A DNA stretch of 64,000 bases, from assembly GCA_965140735.1 (NCBI GenBank), contig OZ223306.1:868001-932000 (forward strand). The letters run 5' to 3'. Positions 55,029-63,474 of this stretch are shown here, one piece after another. The stretch comes from Fusibacter_A sp965140735. GTDB taxonomy: Bacteria; Bacillota; Clostridia; Peptostreptococcales; Acidaminobacteraceae. Positions within the stretch are counted from its first letter, which is position 1. Every line of letters begins with the position of its first letter. The notes under the pieces were generated by a model, which saw only the letters and a program-made list of their open reading frames with translations, searched no databases and was not told where the DNA came from. The position numbers and the translations under genes are program-made.

Positions 55029-55931
55029 TTATATCAACCTCTTATTCACCTTATGTCCTTGATACTGTGAAATGAAGATAGAGAGCACAATTAGAGATAA
55101 TCCAACCATTTTTAGCATTGTAATAGACTCATTTAAAAACAAGCGCCCAATCAATACAGAGACCAACAACTCAAGTGTGGAAATTATACCCACAATGGAT
55201 AGATCAATTTTTTGTCCAATGCCTCTAAAATATGAAAAATAAGCAAATGCTGCTGGAACAAGTCCCATCGTGAAGGATAGCACCACGATGTCAATTTTAG
55301 AGACCATCATCACAAAATCATGTTGAGGTACAAAGGGAACTATAGCCATCGTCCCAAATAAAAAACTATAAAAAATAACAGTCAACGGATCATAGCGTTC
55401 AATTGCAATTTTACTTGTAATGGAAAGCATCGCATAGATAACAGCCGATGACAGTCCCAATAGGATTCCCTTTTGATCCATATTTAGAATCTCCATGTGA
55501 CCACCTGTTATAGCCATAAAAGCACCTAATAAGCAAATCACAAGTCCTAATTTTTTATAAGGATTTAGAACTTCTTTAAAAATTAACTTAGACAGTAGAG
55601 TAATCAGAACAGGTGCCACATAGAGTAGAACTGCTGCCGAAGCCACACCGATAACCTCAATTGTTTTAAAATAAACTAAATTAAAAGCCGCTTGAGTAAA
55701 TATTCCCATCAAGCCCAATAAAATAAGCCCTTTTATATCTACTCTAAAATAAGAACCTGGCTTTAAAAACATGATAGCCGCTAAGATTAAGGCTCCATAA
55801 AAAAGTCTAATAAAAACAATGGCCTCAATCGAGAGTCCCATGCCACTTAGAATTTTAACAAAGAGACCTATTGTCCCCCAAAATATAGCTGCTATTGCAA
55901 CGCTAATGTACCCATTATTAAAAGGTGCCAT
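55029..55931 (-). CDS. EamA/DMT-family transporter
   Basis: 300 residues from the ATG at 55931 (GAGG 5 nt upstream; the frame is open to 55949). Ten membrane helices as two EamA repeats (IAAIFWGTIGLFVK...; GLSSAVIYAMLSITSK...). Members export amino acids or metabolites. It is preceded by a consensus sigma-54 promoter and a divergent sigma-54-dependent activator, so it is probably switched on by that regulator. The convergent MocR gene ends 22 nt away. Confidence 0.9.
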   Translation of the reverse strand: MAPFNNGYISVAIAAIFWGTIGLFVKILSGMGLSIEAIVFIRLFYGALILAAIMFLKPGSYFRVDIKGLILLGLMGIFTQAAFNLVYFKTIEVIGVASAAVLLYVAPVLITLLSKLIFKEVLNPYKKLGLVICLLGAFMAITGGHMEILNMDQKGILLGLSSAVIYAMLSITSKIAIERYDPLTVIFYSFLFGTMAIVPFVPQHDFVMMVSKIDIVVLSFTMGLVPAAFAYFSYFRGIGQKIDLSIVGIISTLELLVSVLIGRLFLNESITMLKMVGLSLIVLSIFISQYQGHKVNKRLI

Positions 55932-56002
55932 CTCAACCTCATTTCTCAATCAACACTTTATGCACTATGCTGTATGGTTTATTTTATGCTATTCAATCTT
56001 AC

Positions 56003-56018
56003 AGCAAATAATGTGCCA
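56003..56018 (-). promoter_or_regulatory. Sigma-54 (-24/-12) promoter for the EamA gene
   Basis: On the minus strand the sequence reads TGGCAC-ATTAT-TTGCT, matching the TGGCACN5TTGCW consensus in every position, with the GG/GC spacing correct. Transcription would start near 55990, about 60 nt before the EamA ATG. The divergent gene encodes a GAFTGA-bearing activator, as sigma-54 promoters require. Inverted repeats farther upstream (ATCTA-AAG-TAGAT at 56135-56147; AAGTTA-ATAA-TAACTT at 56206-56221) are candidate enhancer sites. Confidence 0.85.
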
Positions 56019-56205
56019 ACACTTTCAAAGTTGAATTTTTTTTGATTTTAGTGCCATTATGATAAAAGCACTCTAATGCCTCGTATCAGCTCACTTCAAA
56101 TACATCTTATTAAGCACCTGAATATGTGAGTGTTATCTAAAGTAGATAGATTCAAGTCAAATAAGACTCGTTTTTCACGAATATACATGTATCATCCGAG
56201 ATTTT

Positions 56206-56247
56206 AAGTTAATAATAACTTGTCAACATTCATATTTAAGTTATAAT
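56206..56247 (+). promoter_or_regulatory. Sigma-A promoter of the activator gene with overlapping palindrome
   Basis: TTGTCA (56220-56225), a 16-nt spacer and TATAAT (56242-56247) precede the activator gene. The inverted repeat AAGTTA-ATAA-TAACTT (56206-56221) runs into the -35 box and could mediate autoregulation. Confidence 0.7.
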
Positions 56248-56268
56248 TGACTTATTGGAGGCGCTTTT

Positions 56269-57651
56269 ATGGAAAATAGGACAGAACACAACTGTTTTTA
56301 TAAAAAAATATTAGAGACATCGCATGACGAAATATGGGTCTGTGATCAAGATGGTAAAACGATTTACTGCAATAAAGCTTTTGAACGCAACTATGGGATG
56401 AAACGCGAAGACATGATGGGAAAAACTGCTATGTATCTCGTGGAGAATGGTTATTCGGATCAAACACCCATAACAGAAGTTTTGAAGACAAAAAAACCTT
56501 GTACACTTTCACAAAAAACCAGCACTGGTAGGAATCTAATGATAACAGCAATCCCGTTTATCAATCTAAAGGGGGATATTGACTTCATCGTTGAAAATAC
56601 AAGAGATATCACAGAACTTGAACAACTCAAACTGGATATGACTACTCAAACAGATCAACTCAATCGATATAAACAGGAAATTGATGTTATACGTCAGCAG
56701 AGTCTATTTCATCCAACACTTCATGAATTTAAGAGTCATGCCATGACGAGAATATATGAAACCATCGAGAGAATTGCTGCAACCATGGCTACAGTTATGA
56801 TACAAGGGGAGTCGGGTACTGGTAAAACTGAAATTGCAAAGTTGATTCACCAAAGAAGCAATCGTGTTGGTGGCCCTTTTATCACAATTAACTGTTCTAC
56901 TATTCCGAATGAACTCTTTGAATCAGAGTTTTTTGGATACGAGTCAGGCGCCTTTACAGGTGCAAAATCTAAGGGTAAAAAAGGCTTGGTTGAACTCGCC
57001 GATAGGGGCACACTCTTCTTGGATGAAATAGGAGAGATTCCACTTCTCATGCAATCTAAACTCTTGCAATTTATACAAGAACAAAGTTTTACAAAGGTAG
57101 GAGGCGATAGATTATGTTCTGTGGATACTCGTATCATTGTCGCTACGAATAGAAATTTATTAGAATTGATTCAAGATAAGCTTTTTAGAGAAGATCTCTA
57201 TTATAGACTTAGTGTTGTTTCTATAGAGTTACCACCGCTCAGAGAACGCAGAGATGATATTGATAGTTTGGTTCAATATTTTTTAAATAAATATGCTGCT
57301 GACTATGGTGTCGAAAAAGCAATAACTGCAAATGCTCTAAAACATTTAAAACATCACACATGGCAAGGTAATATACGCGAACTTCAAAATTTGATTCACA
57401 ATCTTGTATTAATGACCACAGGGACTGTCATCCAGGTTTCTGATTTACCTCCTTCAATGCTGGTGGATATTGCCCCGAAGATGGATGATATTGATTTAGA
57501 TCATGTGGTTTCACTGTATGAAGGTTCTGTAGTCAAAGCTTGCTATGAATCTTGTAAGAGTTCCTATAAACTTGCAAAGGCATTAAATATTTCACAAAGT
57601 AGGGCCATCAGATTGATCCATAAATATGTTACCCCCACTATAAGTGACTAA
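56269..57651 (+). CDS. Sigma-54-dependent transcriptional activator (PAS-AAA-HTH)
   Basis: 460 residues. A PAS domain (~10-115, ETSHDEIWVCDQDGKTIYCN) senses an unknown signal. The AAA+ domain has Walker A GESGTGKTEIAKL (near 180), the sigma-54 contact loop GAFTGA (near 228), Walker B GTLFLDEIGEI, and the R-finger region REDLYYRLSV. A TyrR/Fis-type helix-turn-helix closes the chain (SSYKLAKALNISQSRAIRLI). It activates RpoN-dependent promoters; the divergent EamA transporter gene has one. A short coiled coil links PAS and AAA. No receiver domain, so it is not a two-component regulator. TTGGAGGCG precedes the ATG. Confidence 0.93.
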   Translation: MENRTEHNCFYKKILETSHDEIWVCDQDGKTIYCNKAFERNYGMKREDMMGKTAMYLVENGYSDQTPITEVLKTKKPCTLSQKTSTGRNLMITAIPFINLKGDIDFIVENTRDITELEQLKLDMTTQTDQLNRYKQEIDVIRQQSLFHPTLHEFKSHAMTRIYETIERIAATMATVMIQGESGTGKTEIAKLIHQRSNRVGGPFITINCSTIPNELFESEFFGYESGAFTGAKSKGKKGLVELADRGTLFLDEIGEIPLLMQSKLLQFIQEQSFTKVGGDRLCSVDTRIIVATNRNLLELIQDKLFREDLYYRLSVVSIELPPLRERRDDIDSLVQYFLNKYAADYGVEKAITANALKHLKHHTWQGNIRELQNLIHNLVLMTTGTVIQVSDLPPSMLVDIAPKMDDIDLDHVVSLYEGSVVKACYESCKSSYKLAKALNISQSRAIRLIHKYVTPTISD

Positions 57652-57678
57652 TCTTCATTCTATTTTTATCATAAAAAA

Positions 57679-57732
57679 AAGCACTCTATTCATAAACCTT
57701 TGGATAAAGGCCTCATAACGAATAGAGTGCTT
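57679..57732. terminator. Bidirectional terminator
   Basis: AAGCACTCTATTC and GAATAGAGTGCTT pair perfectly around a 28-nt loop (itself containing CCTTTGGATAAAGG). An A-run on the left and CATTTT on the right serve both convergent transcripts (activator and ABC-F genes). Confidence 0.88.
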
Positions 57733-57736
57733 CATT

Positions 57737-59662
57737 TTATTGATTTCTAATTTTTTCATCAAGTTCTGAAAGATATTCAAACCTTTCCATTTTATAAAGC
57801 AATTCTTCTTCTAATTTTTCTTTTTCGGTCATCAGTGTACCTAGTTTCACAAAGTCATGTGCGTGTGTTATCATTTCGGCGTCAAGAGTCTCAAGCTCAG
57901 ATTCAAGTGCTTCAATTTCAGACTCAATAACTTCAAATTCTTTATTTTCTTTGTAAGTAAATTTGAGCTTAGCTTGTCTCGGTTTATCCTCTGTATTTTT
58001 CTTTTCTGTCTCTTTTTTAGCCCCTTGATCTACCGGTGAGGTAGGGGATAACGATTGATATGCATCCGTCTTTTTAAAGTCAACAAAATCAGAGTAGTTA
58101 CCTGTGTGTTCAAGAATATTGCCATTACCTTCATATGAAAAAATGCGATCACTTGTTCTGTCGAGAAAATAGCGATCATGAGAGATCGAAATAACTGCAC
58201 CGTCAAAATCATCAATATAGGATTCAAGCACTTTTAAAGTGTCAATATCCAAATCATTAGTGGGTTCATCTAGTAACAAAACATTTGGTGCTTCCATCAA
58301 AATTCTCAGAAGATAAAGACGTCTTTTTTCGCCACCAGAAAGTTTACTGATATAGCTCCATTGCAAGTCGCTATCAAAGAGAAATCGCTCCATCATTTGT
58401 GCCGCTGAGATTTTATATCCCGTACTGGTTTCAATATATTCAGCATGCTTTCTAATGTACTCAACAGCTCGAAGGTCGTCTTCAAGATCATCTGTACCTT
58501 GTTCAAAATAACCTATTTTCACAGTAGGACCAATGTCTACACTGCCAGAATCAGGCTTTAAAGAACCTGCAATCATTTTGAGAAGTGTCGATTTACCAGC
58601 ACCATTGTCACCAATAATCCCTATACGATCATTCCTAAGAACGGTATAAGAAAGATCATTGACAACGATTAAGTCACCAAATCTCTTATTTAAATGTTCA
58701 ATTTCAATGACTTTTTTTCCAAGTCTCGATTGCCCAAGTGGTATATCAAGACTCTCCATATCTAAATTCTTCTTATTGTTTTCTAGAACTTCAAATCTTT
58801 GAATTCTTGCTTTTGCCTTAGTCGCTCTCGCCTGAACACCAGCACGCATCCAAGCCAGTTCAGTCCTATATAAATTTTGTCTTTTGCGCTCAATGATGTT
58901 TTCCATAGCCTGACGCTCAATGCGTTTTTCTACAAAATAGCTGTAGTTCCCTTGGTAACTAAATAGGGCGCCTTTATCAAGTTCAATCGTCTTATTCACA
59001 ACCCGGTCTAAGAAGTAACGATCATGGGTGATCATTAAAAGAGCACCTTTCCGATTTTCTAAGTGTTCTTCAAGCCAATCAATCGTACTGTTATCCATAT
59101 GATTGGTAGGCTCATCCAGTATCAACAAATCACAAGGAGATATCAATGCGGCTGCAAGCGCAACTCTTTTTTGTTGTCCGCCCGACAGAATTGCCATTTT
59201 ATCATGAAAGCGATGTATCCCAAGCTTCGTAAGAATCATTTTAACTTTACTTTCGATTTCCCATGCATCATGAGCTGTCATCTCTTCAGTGAGCTTAGAA
59301 AGTTTAAGCTGGTAGGTTGTATCATCCGGTTGTTCTTCAAGAAATTCTAATACTTCTTCATATTGCTGAACAATTTTGAGCACCTTTGTATCACTTTTAA
59401 AAACCTGTTCTATGACAGTTGCTTCAGGATCAAATTCAGGGTCTTGCGGCAAATACTCAACCGACAAGTCGGACTTCTTTAGAATATTGCCCGTATCAGG
59501 TGTGTCTAGACCATATATAACCCTTAGGAGTGTTGTCTTTCCAGTACCATTTACACCGATGATACCGATTTTATCACCATCGTTTATTGAAAATGAAATA
59601 TTCGTAAAAAGTGATTTCTCACCATAACTTTTGGATAAATTGTCTATTGTTAAAATCGTCAT
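57737..59662 (-). CDS. ABC-F family ATPase, Uup-like
   Basis: 641 residues from the ATG at 59662; AAGGTGG lies just before it, and the GTG at 59671 overlaps that site. Two ABC domains, with Walker A GVNGTGKTT and GDNGAGKST and signatures LSGGQQKR and LSGGEKRR, are separated by the linker rich in Arg/Lys (ARATKAKARIQRFEVLE). A C-terminal coiled coil (IEALESELETLDAEM...KEKLEEELLYKMERFEYL) identifies the Uup group. No membrane domain: ABC-F proteins act on ribosomes, and Uup also in DNA or ribosome quality functions. The antibiotic-resistance type is less likely because of the Uup tail. Confidence 0.92.
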   Translation of the reverse strand: MTILTIDNLSKSYGEKSLFTNISFSINDGDKIGIIGVNGTGKTTLLRVIYGLDTPDTGNILKKSDLSVEYLPQDPEFDPEATVIEQVFKSDTKVLKIVQQYEEVLEFLEEQPDDTTYQLKLSKLTEEMTAHDAWEIESKVKMILTKLGIHRFHDKMAILSGGQQKRVALAAALISPCDLLILDEPTNHMDNSTIDWLEEHLENRKGALLMITHDRYFLDRVVNKTIELDKGALFSYQGNYSYFVEKRIERQAMENIIERKRQNLYRTELAWMRAGVQARATKAKARIQRFEVLENNKKNLDMESLDIPLGQSRLGKKVIEIEHLNKRFGDLIVVNDLSYTVLRNDRIGIIGDNGAGKSTLLKMIAGSLKPDSGSVDIGPTVKIGYFEQGTDDLEDDLRAVEYIRKHAEYIETSTGYKISAAQMMERFLFDSDLQWSYISKLSGGEKRRLYLLRILMEAPNVLLLDEPTNDLDIDTLKVLESYIDDFDGAVISISHDRYFLDRTSDRIFSYEGNGNILEHTGNYSDFVDFKKTDAYQSLSPTSPVDQGAKKETEKKNTEDKPRQAKLKFTYKENKEFEVIESEIEALESELETLDAEMITHAHDFVKLGTLMTEKEKLEEELLYKMERFEYLSELDEKIRNQ

Positions 59663-59752
59663 TTTTGCCACCTTATCAATACTTTTATTATATGCTACTC
59701 CTTATTATAATCGTAATTGTGATTAACGTCCATAAAAGTGCATGTAAAATAC

Positions 59753-59781
59753 TTGATGATTACCTAGCAATACGTTATGAT
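59753..59781 (+). promoter_or_regulatory. Promoter of the YjbR-like gene
   Basis: TTGATG (59753-59758), a 17-nt spacer and TATGAT (59776-59781) lie between the divergent ABC-F and YjbR genes. A CCGAA/TTCGG hairpin (59791-59806) lies in the transcribed leader before AAGGAGGT. Confidence 0.6.
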
Positions 59782-59837
59782 ATAGAGTAACCGAAAGTAT
59801 GTTCGGGCTTAATCCTGTGACTGAAAGGAGGTCTCCT

Positions 59838-60200
59838 ATGCATTATTCTTGGCTTGATGCCCATTGCAAAGCAGAAAAAGGCTGTTTACATGAATTTAAG
59901 GTGGAGTGGGGTGTTGATCGCTATATGCTCAAAGGAAAGATGTTCGCTATGATTGGCGGTGACAAAGAGGGTAACCCCATTATAACACTTAAAGGGCAAC
60001 CATTAGAAAACATCGCTCTTAGAGAAACCTTTCCAGATATTATTCCAGGCTATTATATGAACAAGGAACACTGGAACTCAGTTTATCTTAAAGGTGATGT
60101 ACCTGATGATTTGTTAAAGAAAATGATTGATGAATCCTATCATCTAATCCTTTTAGGACTCCCTAAAAAAATTCAAAAAGAGATTGAAGCTTTAGTTTAA
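59838..60200 (+). CDS. MmcQ/YjbR family protein
   Basis: 120 residues from the ATG at 59838 (AAGGAGGT 8 nt upstream; the frame is open to 59799). The double-wing fold of YjbR proteins is indicated by WDVDRYMLKGKMFAMIGG-like text (WGVDRYMLKGKMFAMIGG), LIPGYYMNKEHWNSVYL (IPGYYMNKEHWNSVYL) and SYHLILLGLPKKIQKEI. These small proteins are common, DNA-binding-like in fold, and of unknown function. A single-gene unit. Confidence 0.88.
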   Translation: MHYSWLDAHCKAEKGCLHEFKVEWGVDRYMLKGKMFAMIGGDKEGNPIITLKGQPLENIALRETFPDIIPGYYMNKEHWNSVYLKGDVPDDLLKKMIDESYHLILLGLPKKIQKEIEALV

Positions 60201-60348
60201 ACTCAAATAGATCGAAACTTCGGATCAAAGTCATCAAAAGTTAGGACCTCTTATCATATTTTCAAATAAAAAAGCTTAAATTTATTTTATTTGATATAAT
60301 ATAAGGGATATGTGTATTAAACGTATACTTTATATGAGAGGTAATTTT

Positions 60349-60924
60349 ATGAAACCCTTAAAATTAGACAATTACTATTGGCAGAACGATCAAGTCATAT
60401 TACGCGCATTAAAAGATGAAGACTGGGAATTTCATTACTATAATCGATTCGATACACCGGGTAGACGCCTTGTAAATTATGAAGTAGAACTCCCACCTAC
60501 AGAGAATGAAGCACGAGAATTTTCAGACAACTTTAAGGATTTTCCAGATACTTCAGAACGCTTAATGTTTGGTATTGAAGATATGAAAGGTAATATAGTA
60601 GGGGCTATCAATCTTAATTCTATCGATGAGCGAAACGGTACGTTTAGCATTGGATTACTAATTGATCGTGATCATAGAGGCATGGGCTACGGCACAGCTG
60701 CCATGAAAATTCTATTGGATTACGCTTTTTATGAAAGACGTCTCAATAAATACTATGGCACTGTACTCGATGATAATATAGTGTCCCCTAAGATGCTCAA
60801 AAAACTCGGCTGTGTTGAAGAAGGCGTTAGATCGCAAATGGTCTACACAGAAGGGAAATATCATGATGTACTGCTCTTTGGAATGACGAGAGAAGAATAT
60901 GAAAGACATGACCATATGAAGTAA
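60349..60924 (+). CDS. GNAT acetyltransferase, RimL-like
   Basis: 191 residues from the ATG at 60349 (GAGAGGT upstream). RALKDEDWEFHYYNRFDTPGRRLVNYEVELPP opens the domain; IGLLIDRDHRGMGYGTAAMKILLDYAF is the acetyl-CoA loop; KYYGTVLDDNIVSPKMLKKLG and EGVRSQMVYTEGKYHDVLLFGMTREEY are typical of RimJ/RimL and spermidine-type acetyltransferases. Substrate unknown. It is complete, unlike several GNAT genes farther upstream. Confidence 0.88.
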   Translation: MKPLKLDNYYWQNDQVILRALKDEDWEFHYYNRFDTPGRRLVNYEVELPPTENEAREFSDNFKDFPDTSERLMFGIEDMKGNIVGAINLNSIDERNGTFSIGLLIDRDHRGMGYGTAAMKILLDYAFYERRLNKYYGTVLDDNIVSPKMLKKLGCVEEGVRSQMVYTEGKYHDVLLFGMTREEYERHDHMK

Positions 60925-60981
60925 ATAAATTGCAATTTTAAGCAGTGTATTACATCATGACAAAAGAAATAGAGGTTTAAT

Positions 60982-61533
60982 ATGAAGACTTACGTCCTGA
61001 TCTATGAAGGATTTGTACAATTTGAAGTTGTTCTTGCCAATTATTTTATGAAAACAGTCGGCGAAATCATAACCGTTGGATTGGATGGTCAACCAGTAAC
61101 TTCTCAAGAAGGATTTATTACCATACCTCATATCACTTTAAGTGAGGTCAATGTAGACAATGTGGACTTATTAATAATACCTGGTGGTGATCCAAAATCA
61201 TTTGAAAACAACACCGTTTTATCAGCTTTATTGCAAGATTTACATGCAAAAAACGTTAAAATTAGCGGTATTTGTTCTGGCACTTTAGCACTTGCAAATA
61301 GTGGTGTGTTGAAGGGCTTAAACTATACGACACCACTGCCAGTTACTGAATTTAAAAGCTTTGATCCAAAGTATTTTTTAGATCAAAATGTAGTGGTCTC
61401 TGATAACATTATTACTGCAAAAGCCAATGGATATATAGACTTTGCACTTGAAATTGGTAAAATGATGTCTATTTATAAAGACGATGCGGATTTTGAAGAA
61501 ACTGTTCAATTTTTTAAATATTTTAAAGGCTAA
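60982..61533 (+). CDS. DJ-1/PfpI family protein
   Basis: 183 residues, one DJ-1/PfpI domain. The nucleophile elbow is GICSGTLALANSGVLKGL (Cys near 98), with LLIIPGGDPKSFE at 65-77 and YEGFVQFEVV near the N-terminus carrying a Glu in the helper position. Different from the DJ-1 protein at 23511 (shorter, GICSG instead of SVCTG). It may act on glyoxal-modified molecules or be a stress hydrolase; the substrate is unknown. A strong terminator follows. Confidence 0.85.
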   Translation: MKTYVLIYEGFVQFEVVLANYFMKTVGEIITVGLDGQPVTSQEGFITIPHITLSEVNVDNVDLLIIPGGDPKSFENNTVLSALLQDLHAKNVKISGICSGTLALANSGVLKGLNYTTPLPVTEFKSFDPKYFLDQNVVVSDNIITAKANGYIDFALEIGKMMSIYKDDADFEETVQFFKYFKG

Positions 61534-61565
61534 CGCTGAGTACAATACTATGAAATAAATTAATG

Positions 61566-61617
61566 AAGCCGTCTTTGCTTGACATAATATTTTTATGTTA
61601 ACCAAAGACGGCTTTTC
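61566..61617 (+). terminator. Rho-independent terminator
   Basis: AAGCCGTCTTTG (61566-61577) pairs with CAAAGACGGCTT (61603-61614), followed by TTCT. An inner A-T-rich stem (GACATAA/TTATGTTA-like) extends the hairpin. It ends the DJ-1 transcript. Confidence 0.88.
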
Positions 61618-61740
61618 TAACATTCCAATACAAATTAGAATTGAATTATTCATAACAGGTATATCATTATGCGAAAATTTCTTCATAAATAGGGTATATA
61701 ATAAATGGTGTCCAAGCAAACAATGCACAAGGAGGTTTTC

Positions 61741-63474
61741 ATGAAATTAAAGTATTTTAGAAGCATTATAATCGCTTTTCTCTTTCTAGTAGGCTTTAAA
61801 AACATCTGGCGATCATTGCCATTTAGATATGTTGATTTGTCAGACGAACTCTTTTCAACAACTTTTGATTATACTGTATTTGTTACGCATCATTTTCTGT
61901 CTTTTCTCGTGGGACTTATCATGGTACTCCTTGCATATAACCTCTATAAACGCATTCAATTTGCTTGGCTCATTGAAACAATTGCCTTAAGCATTTCAAT
62001 TTTAATAATGCTCTATCATTTTTCAACTCCAAAACTGCCTTATTTGTTGATAGAAAGCACAATCTTGATCTATCTGCTCCTCAATAAAAAAGAATTTCCT
62101 AGGAAATCCGAAAAGGGAACACTTAGAAAATCTTTTTCTTATATTGTAGTGGCACTCATTATATTACTTATTAACACCAGTTTAGGTCTATTTATATTAC
62201 GTGGCCATATTCAAGGTATCAAGACAATCTTTGATGCCATATCTCAGTCTATTCGATTATTTATGTTTATGGATACATCCCTTTTTGATTTTAAAACACA
62301 AATAGGCGCATTTTATTTAAAATCAATTTTGATGCTCTACTGGTGCTCTATATTCATATCACTGATTATTTTAATGAAACCATTGATCTATAAACCCATC
62401 CTACATCAGCATTTAAAAAGGAAAGCTATTCCAATCGTCGATCAATTTGGGCTTAATCCGATGTCATACCTTGCCCTTGAAGATGATAAACTCTACTTTT
62501 TTAGCAAATCAGTTGAAGGTGTTTGTGCTTACACACTTTCAAATGACATTATGGTGATTTGTGGCGATCTTATCTGCAAAATTGAAGATCAAGATGCCAT
62601 GTGTCGTGAGCTCATGGCCTTTGCTAAAAACAATTATTATTCAGTTGTCTTTCTCAATATCACAGATACGTTCCTTGAACTCTATCAGAAAAATGGCTTT
62701 GGCATTACTAAATACGGTGAAGATGCTGTCTTTGATTTAAACGCATACAACTTAAAAGGTGGCAGTGTAGCAAAAGTACGTGCCGCTATTAACCACGCTC
62801 GAAAAGCTGGCATAGAAATACATGAATATAAACCTAATGATACACGTGATTTAGAAGTTGAAGCACAAATAAATGAGATTTCAAAAGAATGGCTAGGTCA
62901 AAAGAACATGCCCGAAATGAAGTTTATGCTAGGCTCTAACAACCTCGAAACGCCCTTAAAAAGACGCTATTTTTATGCTAAAAATCAACTGGGTGAAATG
63001 CTGGGCTATGTGGTTTTTAATCCCTATGAAAATGGCCGCTCTGTCATCGCTGAAGTCACAAGAAGAAAATCTCATGCACCGCAAGGCGTACTTGAAACCA
63101 TTATTTACGATGCTTTTATGCAAATGAAAGATGAAGGCCTTCTGACAGGCAATTTGGGCTTATCACCACTTTATAATATATCAGCAGAAGAAAAACTGAA
63201 ATGGAATGATTATCTCTTTCAATATGTTTATGAGCATCTAGATCAAATTTATGGTTTCAAGGCTCTGCATCATGCGAAAGAAAAATATGCACCAACCGCT
63301 TGGGAAAACAGATATATTGCATTTTATCCAAAACCTTTTTTACCACAATATGCTTATGCAATTGTAAATGCACAATTACCTGATCATCTTTCAAAGATTA
63401 TCTTAAAACTTCTATGGGATGAACTTCGCACTAAAGGTGGCCGATATGTATCTAAATACACAGGGAAACGCTAA
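61741..63474 (+). CDS. MprF-like protein: membrane helices plus DUF2156 aminoacyltransferase domain
   Basis: 577 residues from the ATG at 61741 (AAGGAGG 7 nt upstream). About six membrane helices fill the first 225 residues. Residues ~245-560 form the DUF2156 domain: LNPMSYLALEDDKLYFFS, VICGDLIC, FLELYQKNGFGITKYGEDAVFDL, GGSVAKVRAAINHARKAG and ARKAGIEIHEY are characteristic of the C-terminal catalytic domain of MprF-type phosphatidylglycerol aminoacyltransferases. Full MprF has about 14 helices, including a flippase part; this protein lacks that portion. It could add an amino acid from tRNA to a membrane lipid, or be a DUF2156 acyltransferase of another kind. It overlaps the next gene by 29 nt. 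Confidence 0.85.
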   Translation: MKLKYFRSIIIAFLFLVGFKNIWRSLPFRYVDLSDELFSTTFDYTVFVTHHFLSFLVGLIMVLLAYNLYKRIQFAWLIETIALSISILIMLYHFSTPKLPYLLIESTILIYLLLNKKEFPRKSEKGTLRKSFSYIVVALIILLINTSLGLFILRGHIQGIKTIFDAISQSIRLFMFMDTSLFDFKTQIGAFYLKSILMLYWCSIFISLIILMKPLIYKPILHQHLKRKAIPIVDQFGLNPMSYLALEDDKLYFFSKSVEGVCAYTLSNDIMVICGDLICKIEDQDAMCRELMAFAKNNYYSVVFLNITDTFLELYQKNGFGITKYGEDAVFDLNAYNLKGGSVAKVRAAINHARKAGIEIHEYKPNDTRDLEVEAQINEISKEWLGQKNMPEMKFMLGSNNLETPLKRRYFYAKNQLGEMLGYVVFNPYENGRSVIAEVTRRKSHAPQGVLETIIYDAFMQMKDEGLLTGNLGLSPLYNISAEEKLKWNDYLFQYVYEHLDQIYGFKALHHAKEKYAPTAWENRYIAFYPKPFLPQYAYAIVNAQLPDHLSKIILKLLWDELRTKGGRYVSKYTGKR

